Shown: one piece after another, positions 33,097 through 42,745 of the stretch
Layout: every line of letters starts with the position of its first letter
How positions within the stretch are numbered: position 1 is the stretch's first letter
Assembly (NCBI RefSeq): GCF_900177725.1
Contig: NZ_FXAT01000005.1
Span: forward strand, 124,001 to 188,000
DNA: 64,000 bases
From: Paraburkholderia susongensis
GTDB lineage: Bacteria > Pseudomonadota > Gammaproteobacteria > Burkholderiales > Burkholderiaceae
Reading direction: 5' to 3'
The notes under the pieces: model-generated
The model's database searches: none
Seen by the model: the letters and a program-made list of their open reading frames with translations, nothing else
Told to the model about the DNA's origin: nothing
Position numbers and translations under genes: made by a program

Positions 33097-34638
33097 TTAG
33101 CTCCCCGCACTGCTGAGGCGGTCCCACGCGTCTTCGACGCTGCGCGGCAACAGGTGCTTCTTGATGCGCTCGCTCGCCGTGAGCTCGAAGCTTTCCACCG
33201 CGCGGTAATAGCGAGGCAGCTGAAAACCGGCAAGCCGCTCGCGCGCCCAGGCGTGCATGCTTTCCCAGGCGACCGGCTCGTCCTTGAACTGGACGTTGAG
33301 CAGGATATCCTGCTCGCCGATCGCCGACGCCACGCCGATCGCCGCGCTCGCGCGAATCGCCGGATGCGCCGCGAAAATGCGCTCGATCTCCCATGCCGAT
33401 ACGTTCTCGCCGCGCACCCGCATACTGTCCGTCTGCCGGCCGATGAAGAACAGATCGCCGTCTGCATCGCGCCGCGCGCGGTCCCCCGTGTGCAGCTTGC
33501 CGTTGCGCAACGCCGATTTCGTCGCATCCGGATTCTTCAGATACGTCGGCAGGAACGTGCCCTCCACCCTGCTCGACAGCACGATCTCGCCAGCATCGCC
33601 TTCCTTCACCGGCTGGCCGTTTTCATCGAGCAGCTCGATGTCGATCCACGGCAGCGCGCGGCCGATCGAGCCGGGCTTGCCGGTGGCGTTCATCGTCGCG
33701 AAGCTCGAGCATTCGGTCATGCCGTAGCATTCGCGCAGACGCAGCTTGAGCCGCGCCTGAATCGGCTCCCACGCGGACGCGCTCACGCCCGCACCCCACG
33801 CGACGCGCAACGTGTGCGCCACGGGCTGCGCGTCCTGCGGCAACTGCATGAGGATATCGAGCACGCCGCCCAGATAGTGCAGTTGCGTCACGCCCGCGCG
33901 TTCGACCTGCGGCCAGAACTGTGACGCCGAGAAGCGCGGCACCGCGTGCAGGGTCACCGCTTCGAGAAATGGCAGCAGCAGCATCTGCGCCCCACCGATA
34001 TGGCACAGCGGCTCCCACAGGAATAGCCGGTCGCCTTCGCGCACGTCCGCGACGCGTAGCGCCGCCTCGCTCGCGATGCGCATCATGCGATGCGTGAAGA
34101 CGACGCCTTTCGGCGCGCCCGTCGTGCCCGAGGTATAGATGACGCACAGCGGATCGTACACATCGATGCGCGGCGTGGAGAATTCGGCGTTCGCATCGTT
34201 CGCATCGAACGCAGGCAGGCGCACGCGCCGCGACGGGCCGCATTCGATCTGCCCGGTGAGCTCATCGAACTCGTCCTCGATGATAAAAAGCTTCGGCTCC
34301 GCGTGCTGCAGCAGATATTCGAGGCCGGCCGCGCGCAGCTTCGTATTCACCGGCACCCACACGAGGCCGCTCAGCACCAGCGCGTAAATCAGGTGCACAT
34401 GCTCCGCGCTGTTGCCGAGCATCACGGCGACGCGATCGCCCGGCACGAGTCCGTGCTCCGCGAACCAGCGCTGCAACTGCGCGATATGCCGCGCGACGTC
34501 TTCGCAAGTGATCGCGTGATCGTCGAAATGCGCGACGGTGCGCGCGGGGGCGCGGCGCAATCCCGCCGCAAGCAAGGGCACGCAGTCGAGTTCGTCCTCT
34601 GCGTGGCGGTGAGCGAAATATTCTGGATAACGATGCAT
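33097..34638 (-). CDS. Acyl/aryl-CoA ligase (AMP-forming)
   Basis: A 513-residue adenylate-forming ligase. The phosphate-binding motif YTSGTTGAPKGVVFTH is near residue 168, the adenine motif ECYGMTECSSF near 310, GDRARRDADGDLFFIGR around 395 and the C-terminal lysine region ASERIKKHLL. The family N-terminus and length agree. Related to caiC/crotonobetaine-CoA ligase and fadK-like enzymes. Downstream of the spermidine-type ABC importer by 28 bases, so it probably activates the imported carboxylic acid. Confidence 0.9.
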   Translation of the reverse strand: MHRYPEYFAHRHAEDELDCVPLLAAGLRRAPARTVAHFDDHAITCEDVARHIAQLQRWFAEHGLVPGDRVAVMLGNSAEHVHLIYALVLSGLVWVPVNTKLRAAGLEYLLQHAEPKLFIIEDEFDELTGQIECGPSRRVRLPAFDANDANAEFSTPRIDVYDPLCVIYTSGTTGAPKGVVFTHRMMRIASEAALRVADVREGDRLFLWEPLCHIGGAQMLLLPFLEAVTLHAVPRFSASQFWPQVERAGVTQLHYLGGVLDILMQLPQDAQPVAHTLRVAWGAGVSASAWEPIQARLKLRLRECYGMTECSSFATMNATGKPGSIGRALPWIDIELLDENGQPVKEGDAGEIVLSSRVEGTFLPTYLKNPDATKSALRNGKLHTGDRARRDADGDLFFIGRQTDSMRVRGENVSAWEIERIFAAHPAIRASAAIGVASAIGEQDILLNVQFKDEPVAWESMHAWARERLAGFQLPRYYRAVESFELTASERIKKHLLPRSVEDAWDRLSSAGS

Positions 34639-34666
34639 GTTCGAACCGGTTGATAAAGCCTGAGGT

Positions 34667-36448
34667 TTAGCGCGCGCGGCGCTTGAACCAGGAAGAAACC
34701 GCGACGACCAGCGCGATCAGGATGATGAGTGTCGTCGACACCGCCGCGAGCGTCGGTGTGACCGCGAGCTGGATGTCGTCCCACATCTGCTTGGGCAGCG
34801 TCGAATTGATGCCGCCGCTCACGAAGATCGCGATGGTCAGGTCGTCGAAGGACACGAGGAACGCGAACAGGAACGCGGCGGTCACGCTCGCCATCAGCAA
34901 CGGCAGCACCACCGACGTGATGCGCCGCAGCGGCGAGGCGCCCATCACGCGGGCGGCGTCGTCGAGACGCCAGTCGAAGCGCTGGAAGCCCGCGGCGAGC
35001 GTCACGACCACATAGGGAATGGCGAGCACCGTATGACCGATGACGAGGCCGAGATTCGTGCCGGTGAGCCCGAAGCGGCTGAACAGATACAGCAGGCCCA
35101 CCGCCACGACGATGCGCGGCACGATCAGCGGCGCGACGAGCAGCGCGAACATCGACTTGCTGGCGCGGCGCGGCATCCGCGTCATCGCGAGCGTCGCGCC
35201 GAAGCCGAGCAGCAGCGACAGCAGCGCGGTGCCGAGGCCCACTTCGAACGAACGGATGATCGCGCTCTGCCACACCGGCGAGTCCATGAACGTGCCGAAC
35301 CAGCGCACGCTGAAGAGCTTCGGCGGAAACGCGATGTAGTCGCTCTTCGTGAACGCATATGGAATCACCGAGAGCACGGGCGCGACGAGCATCACCATGA
35401 TGACGCACGTATAGAGTCCGAGCGGGCTGGCGGCGCGCGCCAACGGCTCCGCGTGCGTCTTGCGGCGTATCATGAATGGCGCGAAGGCGCGCCCCGCCGT
35501 CATCAGCAATGCGAGCCTGAAACCCTGCGCACGCGATCCGCGCGAGCGCTCCGTCACTTCGCCGGTGAGCGAGGTCAGTCCGACCATGCGGTCGTAGACG
35601 AAGAAGATCACGATCGAGCAGACCAGCAACACCGTCGAGAGCGCGCCCGCGAAACGCATGTCGAAGAGCTCGAGTACGGACGAGATCACCAGTTGCGCGA
35701 TCATCGTTTCCTTCGGCGAGCCGAGCAGCGCGGGCACGATGAAGAAGCCGAGGCTCGAAATGAACACGAGCAACCCCGCGGCCGCCACACCCGGCGACGA
35801 CAGCGGCAGGAACACCGTGAAGAAGCTCGTGCTGCGTTCCGCGCCGAGCGTTTCGGCCGCTTGCGCGAAGCGCTCGTCGATGCCGCGCATCACGGGGAGC
35901 ATCGTCATCACGGCGAGCGGCAGCATCGAATGCACCATGCCGATGAGCACGCCGGTCAGCGACGGAATCGTGCCGGTCGTCTCATGCACGAGGCCGAGCG
36001 CCAGCGCAATGGTCGAGAGCACGCCGGTCTTCGAGAGCAGCAGCATCCACGCGTAAGTCTTGACGAGATAGCTCGTCCAGAACGGCAGCATGATCCACAA
36101 CAGCCAGCGCTCGCGCACGCGCTCCGACAACCGGCTCAGCATGTACGCGACCGGATAGCCGAGCAGGATGGAGAGCGCCGCCGTCATGAACGAAATGGCG
36201 AAGGTGATCCACAGCACCTTCGCGTAGACCGGGGTGCGCGCGATGCGCTCGAACTGCGCGAACCCGATCTGCCCGTCCGGGCCGACGAGACCGCCTTGCA
36301 GGATCTCCCCGACCGGCACGATGAAAAACACCAGCATGAACAGAAGCGTCGGCAGGATCGGCAAAAAGCGCATGAAGCGCGCGAGCGCGACGGACCGGCC
36401 GCGCCGCGAGCTTTCGTTCTCGCGATCCGCGTGTAGAGCGATGGTCAT
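34667..36448 (-). CDS. Fused spermidine/putrescine-type ABC permease
   Basis: A 593-residue membrane protein. Residues about 25-310 resemble PotB-type permeases (LPTLLFMLVFFIVPVGEIL; EAA-like loop AAETLGAERSTSFFTVFLPLSSPGV) and residues about 340-590 resemble PotC (AFTKSDYIAFPPK; DDAARVMGASPLRRITSVVLP). Both EAA loops for the ATPase are present in the two halves. Separate genes are the norm. The gap to the ATPase gene is 31 bases and to the ligase 28 bases, so it is operonic. Confidence 0.92.
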   Translation of the reverse strand: MTIALHADRENESSRRGRSVALARFMRFLPILPTLLFMLVFFIVPVGEILQGGLVGPDGQIGFAQFERIARTPVYAKVLWITFAISFMTAALSILLGYPVAYMLSRLSERVRERWLLWIMLPFWTSYLVKTYAWMLLLSKTGVLSTIALALGLVHETTGTIPSLTGVLIGMVHSMLPLAVMTMLPVMRGIDERFAQAAETLGAERSTSFFTVFLPLSSPGVAAAGLLVFISSLGFFIVPALLGSPKETMIAQLVISSVLELFDMRFAGALSTVLLVCSIVIFFVYDRMVGLTSLTGEVTERSRGSRAQGFRLALLMTAGRAFAPFMIRRKTHAEPLARAASPLGLYTCVIMVMLVAPVLSVIPYAFTKSDYIAFPPKLFSVRWFGTFMDSPVWQSAIIRSFEVGLGTALLSLLLGFGATLAMTRMPRRASKSMFALLVAPLIVPRIVVAVGLLYLFSRFGLTGTNLGLVIGHTVLAIPYVVVTLAAGFQRFDWRLDDAARVMGASPLRRITSVVLPLLMASVTAAFLFAFLVSFDDLTIAIFVSGGINSTLPKQMWDDIQLAVTPTLAAVSTTLIILIALVVAVSSWFKRRAR

Positions 36449-36479
36449 GACGATTCCTCAGGCGTTTTTCTGGCGTTTC

Positions 36480-37541
36480 TCAGGCGTGCAGCAGCGTCGT
36501 GCGATACGGGTCCCACATGAGGCCCACCTTGTCGCCGACGCGCGGCGACAGGCTGCGCTCGCAGCGCACCGTGAGCTCGCTGCCGTCGTTCATCGAGAGC
36601 TGCACGCGCGTGTCGCTGCCGAAGAACACGACATCGGCGATGGTGCCGTCGACAAAACCGCTTTGCGGTTCCACGAGGCGCGGCGCTTCGGGACGCACGA
36701 GCAAGGTATGGCGCATAGCGGGTGTGACCGAGGCGCTCATCGGCAGCGGAATGCGTCCGCCCGCCGCGAGCAGAATCGGTTCTCCGCCCGCGCCGCGCGT
36801 GTCGTCGAGCTCGCCTTCGAGCAGATTCGAATGGCCGATGAACCCCGCCGCGAAGCGCGTGGCGGGACGATCGTAAAGATCGGCCGGTGTGCCCACCTGC
36901 TCGATGCGCGCCTGGTTCATGAGACAGATGCGGTCGGACAGCGTAAGCGCTTCGTCCTGATCGTGCGTCACGTAGACGAAGGTCGCGCCGAGCTCCTTGT
37001 GCAGACGGCGGATCTCGGCCTGCATGTGCTCGCGCAGTTTCTTGTCGAGCGCGCCGAGCGGTTCGTCGAGCAGAATCACCGAAGGCCGGTACGCGAAGCA
37101 GCGCGCGAGCGCGATGCGCTGCTGCTGCCCGCCGGACAGTTCCTTCGGAAAACGTTTCGCGTAGTCGGTCATGCGCACCATCGCGAGCGCGTCGTCGACG
37201 GCCGCGCGCACTTCTTCGCGCGACTTGCGGCGCATGCGCAGACCGTACGCGACGTTGTCCCACACGCTCATGTGCGGAAACAGCGCGTAGCTCTGAAACA
37301 CCATGCCGATGCCGCGCTTGCCCGGCTCGACATGCGTGACGTCGCGCCCGTCGATCTCGATGCGCCCCGCGCTCGGCGCGACGAGCCCGGAAATCATCTG
37401 CAGGAGCGTCGTCTTGCCCGAACCAGAGGGACCGAGCAGCGTCAGGAATTCGCCGACCTGCACGGCGAGGTCCGTCGGTTCCAGCGCGACCGAATCTCCA
37501 TAGCGTTTCGCGATGCCGATCGCCTCGAGTTTCGAGCTCAT
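36480..37541 (-). CDS. Spermidine/putrescine-type ABC ATP-binding protein
   Basis: A 353-residue ATPase with the extra C-terminal TOBE region of the PotA group. Walker A GPSGSGKTT, signature ELSGGQQQRIALARC and Walker B VILLDEPLGALD are complete. ATG 37541 is ten bases after the binding-protein stop; longer frames upstream overlap that gene and are not used. The TOBE end (VGDKVGLMWDPYRTTLLHA) is present, so the protein is complete. Confidence 0.93.
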   Translation of the reverse strand: MSSKLEAIGIAKRYGDSVALEPTDLAVQVGEFLTLLGPSGSGKTTLLQMISGLVAPSAGRIEIDGRDVTHVEPGKRGIGMVFQSYALFPHMSVWDNVAYGLRMRRKSREEVRAAVDDALAMVRMTDYAKRFPKELSGGQQQRIALARCFAYRPSVILLDEPLGALDKKLREHMQAEIRRLHKELGATFVYVTHDQDEALTLSDRICLMNQARIEQVGTPADLYDRPATRFAAGFIGHSNLLEGELDDTRGAGGEPILLAAGGRIPLPMSASVTPAMRHTLLVRPEAPRLVEPQSGFVDGTIADVVFFGSDTRVQLSMNDGSELTVRCERSLSPRVGDKVGLMWDPYRTTLLHA

Positions 37542-37551
37542 GTTGCAGTCC

Positions 37552-38613
37552 TTACGAAATGATCCACGAATTGAACCGCTCGGTGACCTTCTGACGATTC
37601 GCTTCCCACCATTGCGGGCTCGGCAGGCGCATGTCGCGGATGTTGTCCGGCGCGGTGGGCAACAGTGCCGCGCGCTCTTTCGGGATGCTCTCGAACGCCC
37701 GCTTGTTGGTCGGGCCGTATGCGAGCGTGTGCGTAAGCAGCGCCTGGCGCTTCGCGTCGGCGCAGAAGCGCACGAACTGCTTTGCGGCATCGGCGCGCGG
37801 CGTGCCCTTCGGAATGCCCCAGCCTTCGATCGAATACAAACCCTGATTCCACACGATGGTGACGGGCGCCCCGCTGTCCTTCGCGGCCTGCGCGCGGCCG
37901 TTCCACGCCGAGATCATGTCGACGTCGCCGCTCTGGATCGCCTGCATCGCCTGCGCGCCGGAGGTCCACCAGATGTCGATGTGCGGCTTGATCCTGTCGA
38001 GGCTTTTGAATGCGCGGTCCACGTCGAGCGGATAGAGCTTGTCGAGCGGCACGCCGTCGGCCAGCAGCGCCTGCTCGAGCGTATCGAGCGGACTGCGGCG
38101 CAGGCAGCGGCGGCCGGGGAATTTCTTCACGTCCCAGAAGTCCGCCCAGGACTTCGGACCGTTGTCCTTGAACTTGTCCGCGCGATACGCGAGCACCGTC
38201 GAGTAGACGTCGACGCCGAGCCAGTTCGGCGTGATCGCCTCGGGCATGATGTCCGGATAGTCGCTCGCCTTCAGCCCGATCGGCTCTAGCAGACCTTTCG
38301 CTTCCAGATACGGAATGTCGGCAGACAACGTGAGCGTGGTGACGTCCCACACGTAGTTCTTCGTCTGCACCATCGCGGCGAACTGCGCGACCGGCTGCGA
38401 CTCGCGTGCGACGCTCACGACCTTGATGCCCGTCGCTTTCTCGAACGGGTCATAGAAGGCTTCGCGATAGGCGGTCGTATACGGGCCGCCCGGGTCGGAC
38501 ACCACGATCTGCTTCGATTGCGCTCGCGCGGCGAGCGGCAGCGCGCCGGCCACTGCGAGCGCGCCCGCGCCTTGCAGGATGCGGCGGCGCGCCGGGTTGA
38601 AGTCTTGCGTCAT
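37552..38613 (-). CDS. Spermidine/putrescine-type ABC substrate-binding protein
   Basis: A 353-residue type-II binding protein. The leader carries a twin-arginine-like RRRILQGAGALAVAGALP with cleavage near AARAQS, so export is likely via Tat. VVSDPGGPYTTAYREAFYDPFEKATG is the PotD-like opening. The group also carries citrulline-like, opine-like and aromatic acids, so the ligand need not be a polyamine. It is upstream of its own ATPase and permease. Confidence 0.9.
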   Translation of the reverse strand: MTQDFNPARRRILQGAGALAVAGALPLAARAQSKQIVVSDPGGPYTTAYREAFYDPFEKATGIKVVSVARESQPVAQFAAMVQTKNYVWDVTTLTLSADIPYLEAKGLLEPIGLKASDYPDIMPEAITPNWLGVDVYSTVLAYRADKFKDNGPKSWADFWDVKKFPGRRCLRRSPLDTLEQALLADGVPLDKLYPLDVDRAFKSLDRIKPHIDIWWTSGAQAMQAIQSGDVDMISAWNGRAQAAKDSGAPVTIVWNQGLYSIEGWGIPKGTPRADAAKQFVRFCADAKRQALLTHTLAYGPTNKRAFESIPKERAALLPTAPDNIRDMRLPSPQWWEANRQKVTERFNSWIIS

Positions 38614-38693
38614 GGTTCAGGTCTCCCGCACTTGGGGGTTGAGATGGGAACGGCTTGGCTCGACTCGGCCTTTGTCCGGCTTCGGGGTCCGGC

Positions 38694-39455
38694 CTATTTC
38701 GCGCGTTTTTTGAAGAACTCTTCCATCATGCGCGCGGGCTCGCCGGAGTCGTAGGCTTCGCGCTGGATGCGCTCGCCCGCTTCGATACAGTCGACGAAGC
38801 CCGCTTCGGTCATCTCGCGGAAGCGCTGCTTGTCCAGGCGCATCGCGACGGGCGGCTTGGCGGCGAGTTCGGTGGCGATTTCCAGCGCCTTTTCGAACAC
38901 CTTGTCTTCATCGACGAGGTAATGAATCAGGCCGATGCGATGGCACTCCTGCGCATCCATCAGACGGCCGGTGAGCGTGAGCTCGATGGTGCGCGACATG
39001 CCGAGCATCGCGTTCATGATCCACGGGCCGGTCGTGCTGGCTATGCCCGCGTTGATTTCCGGCTGACCCATGCGCACGCCCGCGTGACCCACGCGAATAT
39101 CGCCGAGCAAGGCGACCTGGAATGCCGAACCCGCGGCGGTGCCGTTGAGCGCCATCACGAGCGGCTTGCTCAGGCCGCGCAGTGAAGCGTAGTAGCGCTG
39201 CCACTCCTTCACCCACGCCACCGCGCGCGCGCCGTCGAAGTCATGTGCTTCCGACAGATCCTGCCCCGCCGAGAAGGCGCGGTTGCCGGCACCCGTCATG
39301 ATGATCGCGGCGACTTCGTCGTCGGCGTTGAAACGGTCCAGCGCCTCGATGATCTTTTCGCGCATTGGCGTGGTCCAGGCGTTCAGCCGATCGGGGCGGT
39401 TCAACGTGATGACCGCGACGCGGCCGTGATTCGAGAACAGGACGTCTTCGCTCAT
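38694..39455 (-). CDS. Crotonase-family (enoyl-CoA hydratase/isomerase) protein lacking one Glu
   Basis: A 253-residue crotonase-fold protein. The oxyanion loops are AFSAGQDL (residues 60-67) and NGTAAGSAFQ (104-113). One of two catalytic glutamates of the hydratases is retained, Glu133 (MGQPEINAG), but the position of the other holds Gln113 (GSAFQVALLGD where hydratases have GCELAM). It may therefore be an isomerase, hydrolase or lyase rather than a hydratase. It is followed by the ABC transporter and ligase genes, 80 bases apart, and presumably acts on their CoA thioester. Confidence 0.85.
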   Translation of the reverse strand: MSEDVLFSNHGRVAVITLNRPDRLNAWTTPMREKIIEALDRFNADDEVAAIIMTGAGNRAFSAGQDLSEAHDFDGARAVAWVKEWQRYYASLRGLSKPLVMALNGTAAGSAFQVALLGDIRVGHAGVRMGQPEINAGIASTTGPWIMNAMLGMSRTIELTLTGRLMDAQECHRIGLIHYLVDEDKVFEKALEIATELAAKPPVAMRLDKQRFREMTEAGFVDCIEAGERIQREAYDSGEPARMMEEFFKKRAK

Positions 39456-39676
39456 GATTTATCGCATTCCAATAGTTTGTGGTGTATAGAAATATAGATG
39501 CATCAAAAATGCGTTGCAAGCGGGTTTACGCGAAGGAGGTGCAACTCGTTTGGGAACGGCGCATCGCTACGCGCCGACCGGTGGCGTGCCTTGCGGAGAT
39601 CGCGATGGGGAAAACAGCGTGCGAGCGAAGCCGAGCCGTTGTTAGCCGGGCATTCGCTGCGGTGGGAGAGATAAGA

Positions 39677-39703
39677 GAAAACGCCGCCCGGGATGTGGCG
39701 GCG
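39677..39703 (-). terminator. Hairpin terminator after the acyl-CoA synthetase gene
   Basis: On the minus strand CGCCGCC (39703-39697) pairs with GGCGGCG (39688-39682), followed by TTTTCTC. It would end transcription from 39737 and separate it from the crotonase/ABC genes. Confidence 0.6.
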
Positions 39704-39736
39704 CGTCAGGCGCCCTGCTTCTGAACACGCGTTTTT

Positions 39737-41347
39737 TCAGAATTCCGCGCCGCGCGCTCGCTCGCGGAGCGCCTTGCGATTGACCTTTCCGGACTGCGAA
39801 CTCGGCAGTTCGTCGACGAACTCGATCAGCCTCGGATAGCCGAACTGCGAATGCGCGCCGCGCACGAACTCGCGGATGCTCTCCGCCACCGCGCCGCTCG
39901 CGTCAAAACCCTCGGCGAGCACGATGTACGCCTTCACGCGCGCTCCACGCTCCGGATCGGACACGCCGATGACGCCCGCCGCCGCGACCGCCGGATGCTG
40001 ACAGCACGCCTCTTCCACCTCGAACGGACTAATGCGGTAGCCGGACGTCTTGATCACATCGTCCTTGCGCCCGTCGTACCAGATAAAACCATCGGCGTCG
40101 CGCACGGCGAGATCGTTCGTGTGAAACCATTCGCCGCCGAAGACCGCTTGCGTATCGTCGGGCCGGTTCCAGTAGCCGAGCGGAAACTGCGGGTTGCTAC
40201 GCGTGCGCAAGCAGATCTCGCCCTGCTCGCCATCGGCGACGGGATGCTCCGCGTCGTCGAGCAACTGCACGTCCCAGCCGGGCACCGGACGCCCCATCGA
40301 GCCGGGCTTGATACGCAGTCCGTGAAAATTGCCGACCATCGGATACGCTTCGGTCATGCCGTAGTTTTCCAGCACGTCGATGCCGAACTGCTCCCTGAAC
40401 CACGTCGCCTCCGCGCGGCCGAGCGGCTCGTTCGCGCTGCAGCAGATGCGAAACGCCTGCGGATAGCGCGTGCCGGCATCGGGCACGGTCTTCATCATGA
40501 GACGCAGGCCGCTCGGGTTGAGAAAGACGTTGCTGACCTGATGACGGCTCAGCGCGGCGAGCAGGCCTTCGGGATCGTAGCGATGCGCGGACATGTGCAC
40601 GAGATTCACCGCGCCGTAACGCCACGGGCCGAGCACCTTGTAGACGCCCCACGCCCAGTCGCCCATCCAGTAGGACCGCTCGCCGTCGCGCAGGTCCTGG
40701 CAGACCTCGAATTCGTTATGGCCGATGAGACCGCGATGCGGCGCCACCACGCCCTTCGGCTTGCCGGTCGAGCCCGACGTGAAGTAGATGAGCGCGGGAT
40801 CGTCGGCGCGGGTGTCGGCGGTTTCGAACACGCTGTCGAACGACGCGATGTGCGCGGCGTCGTAGCGCAGCGTGCGATGCATACCTTCGAGCGGCCGCGC
40901 GGCATTGGCGTCGTCGACGATCAGGAGTGCGACCTGTGCGCAGCCGAGCCGGTACACGAGCGACTCGTCGCTCCAGAGCGCGGCCATCGGCACGCCGATC
41001 GCGCCGAGCTTCAGAATGCCGAGAATCGCGGCCGCCGCTTCCACCGATGCGCTCATCAGCACCGCCACGCGGTCGCCGGGACGCACACCCTGCGCGGCGA
41101 TCGAATTGGCGAAACGATTGGCGAGCATCTGGATCTCGCCCCAATGCACGAAGCGGTCCTCGATCGATTCGCCGGTGAGGATCATCGCGAGGCGCTCGGG
41201 CGAATGCTTGTCGCAGACATCGCGCGCGACGTTGTAGCGCTCCGGTACGTCCCACCGATAGCCGCGATACCAGTGCTCATAGCGAAGCCGGTCTTCGCTC
41301 ATGGCGGTGCCGGCGGCACGTTCTTCCATAAATTCAGCGTCAGCCAT
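39737..41347 (-). CDS. Medium-chain-type acyl-CoA synthetase
   Basis: A 536-residue adenylate-forming enzyme of the ACSM/acetyl-CoA synthetase-like group. YFTSGSTGKPKGVVAPH near residue 190, YGMTEAYP near 325, GWDVQLLDD and the C-terminal SGKVNRKALRERA lysine motif are all intact. ATG 41347 gives family length. It is 23 bases after the MHS permease gene, so the two are likely co-transcribed: an uptake-and-activation pair. The substrate could be a medium-chain or phenylalkanoic acid. Confidence 0.9.
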   Translation of the reverse strand: MADAEFMEERAAGTAMSEDRLRYEHWYRGYRWDVPERYNVARDVCDKHSPERLAMILTGESIEDRFVHWGEIQMLANRFANSIAAQGVRPGDRVAVLMSASVEAAAAILGILKLGAIGVPMAALWSDESLVYRLGCAQVALLIVDDANAARPLEGMHRTLRYDAAHIASFDSVFETADTRADDPALIYFTSGSTGKPKGVVAPHRGLIGHNEFEVCQDLRDGERSYWMGDWAWGVYKVLGPWRYGAVNLVHMSAHRYDPEGLLAALSRHQVSNVFLNPSGLRLMMKTVPDAGTRYPQAFRICCSANEPLGRAEATWFREQFGIDVLENYGMTEAYPMVGNFHGLRIKPGSMGRPVPGWDVQLLDDAEHPVADGEQGEICLRTRSNPQFPLGYWNRPDDTQAVFGGEWFHTNDLAVRDADGFIWYDGRKDDVIKTSGYRISPFEVEEACCQHPAVAAAGVIGVSDPERGARVKAYIVLAEGFDASGAVAESIREFVRGAHSQFGYPRLIEFVDELPSSQSGKVNRKALRERARGAEF

Positions 41348-41370
41348 CAGTCTTCGTGTCCCGATTCGAT

Positions 41371-42723
41371 TCAGTGTGAAGAAAAGGACGTGCCGGAATG
41401 GGCGATCTTCGTGCCGGCGGTTTCGGGCAACATCGCGATGGGCACGAGCGCGAGCAGCGCGACCGCCGACATATAGAACGCGGGCGACAGCGGCGCGCCG
41501 GTCACCACCACGAGGTATTGCGCGACGAACGGCGCCGTGCCGCCGAACAGCATATAACCGAGGTTATAGCCGAGCGCCGCGCCGGAGTAACGCACTTCCG
41601 TCGGAAAGAGTTCGCACTGCACGACAGCGACGACGGATGCCGTCAGCGTCAGGAAGACGGTAATCAGGCACTGCCCGAGAATCGCGTTCAACATGCCGCC
41701 TTGCGCCGCCAGCAGATAGCCCGGCACCGATGTGAGCGCCAGCCCCAACGCGCCCGCGAAGACGATGCGCTTGCGCCCATAACGGTCGCCGAGGCTGCCG
41801 AAGAACGGAATCAGCAGGCTGTAGAGCAGCAGCGCGACTGCGTTCGAGACGAGACTGATCGTCGGGCTGAGGCCGATGACCTGCTTCAGATACGTCGTCA
41901 TGTAGCTCGACATCGTGTAGAACGCGAGCGCGTTGAGCGATGCGACGCCGGCGAGCAACAGCACCTGCTTGCGGTAGTGCGTGAGCACGGTCCTGATCGG
42001 CGTCTCGACGATGCGCCCCGAGCGCTGGATCTCGACGAACGCGGGCGTGTCCTCGAGCCTCGCGCGCAGATACAGCCCGATCAGCGAGAGCGGCGCGGAC
42101 AGCAGAAACGGAATACGCCATCCCCACGACAGAAACGCTTGCCTCGACATCGAAGCCTCGATGACGGTCATCAGAATCGCCGCGACGACGAACGGCAGCG
42201 TCTGCGACGAATTCGAAATGCCGGTCCAGAGGCCGCGGCGCGCGGCGGGCGCGTGCTCGCTGAGAAAGGTCGAACTGCCCGACGCTTCCCCGCCGCCGGA
42301 GAAGCCTTGCCCGAGACGCAGCACCGCGAGCAGCAGCGGCGCCAGCACGCCGATGTTGGCGTAGGTGGGCAGGAAGCCGATCAGCGTCGTACAGGCGCCC
42401 ATCATCAGAATGATGATCGACAGCGTATTGCGCCGGCCGACGCGGTCCCCGAGCTTGCCGAAGAAAATGCCGCCCGCGGGCCGGAACAGGAACGTGACAC
42501 CGAAAATAGCGAGCGTCGCGAGCAGGCCGGACGTCGGATCGCTGCCGGGAAAGAACAGCCGGGCGATCGTCGAGGCCGAATAGCCGTACACGGCGAAGTC
42601 GAACCATTCGACGAAGTTGCCGGCCGCGACGCCGGCCAGCAGTCTCATTGTCTTGCCGGATGCCGCGCGTTGCGCCGCCTGCAGGCGGTCTCCGTGCGCG
42701 GCGGTATGGCTTACGTTATCCAC
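41371..42723 (-). CDS. MFS transporter, metabolite:H+ symporter (MHS) family
   Basis: A 450-residue, twelve-helix MHS permease. The family signatures are present: GNFVEWFDFAVYGYSA after residue 35, GDRVGRRNTL between helices 2 and 3, and GQGFSGGGEASGSSTFLSEHAP. The GTG start at 42723 has an excellent AGGAGGAG site. It would import a carboxylate with a proton. Followed closely by the acyl-CoA synthetase gene. Confidence 0.93.
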   Translation of the reverse strand: MDNVSHTAAHGDRLQAAQRAASGKTMRLLAGVAAGNFVEWFDFAVYGYSASTIARLFFPGSDPTSGLLATLAIFGVTFLFRPAGGIFFGKLGDRVGRRNTLSIIILMMGACTTLIGFLPTYANIGVLAPLLLAVLRLGQGFSGGGEASGSSTFLSEHAPAARRGLWTGISNSSQTLPFVVAAILMTVIEASMSRQAFLSWGWRIPFLLSAPLSLIGLYLRARLEDTPAFVEIQRSGRIVETPIRTVLTHYRKQVLLLAGVASLNALAFYTMSSYMTTYLKQVIGLSPTISLVSNAVALLLYSLLIPFFGSLGDRYGRKRIVFAGALGLALTSVPGYLLAAQGGMLNAILGQCLITVFLTLTASVVAVVQCELFPTEVRYSGAALGYNLGYMLFGGTAPFVAQYLVVVTGAPLSPAFYMSAVALLALVPIAMLPETAGTKIAHSGTSFSSH

Positions 42724-42745
42724 GGCTGTCTCCTCCTGTGGAAAG

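Noticed and set aside
35033..36436. Plus-strand frame of 467 codons
   Set aside because: Highly charged antisense of the fused permease, no recognisable fold.
39851..41476. Plus-strand frame of 541 codons
   Set aside because: Antisense of the acyl-CoA synthetase gene; GC-rich DNA gives long false frames, and no motif is visible.
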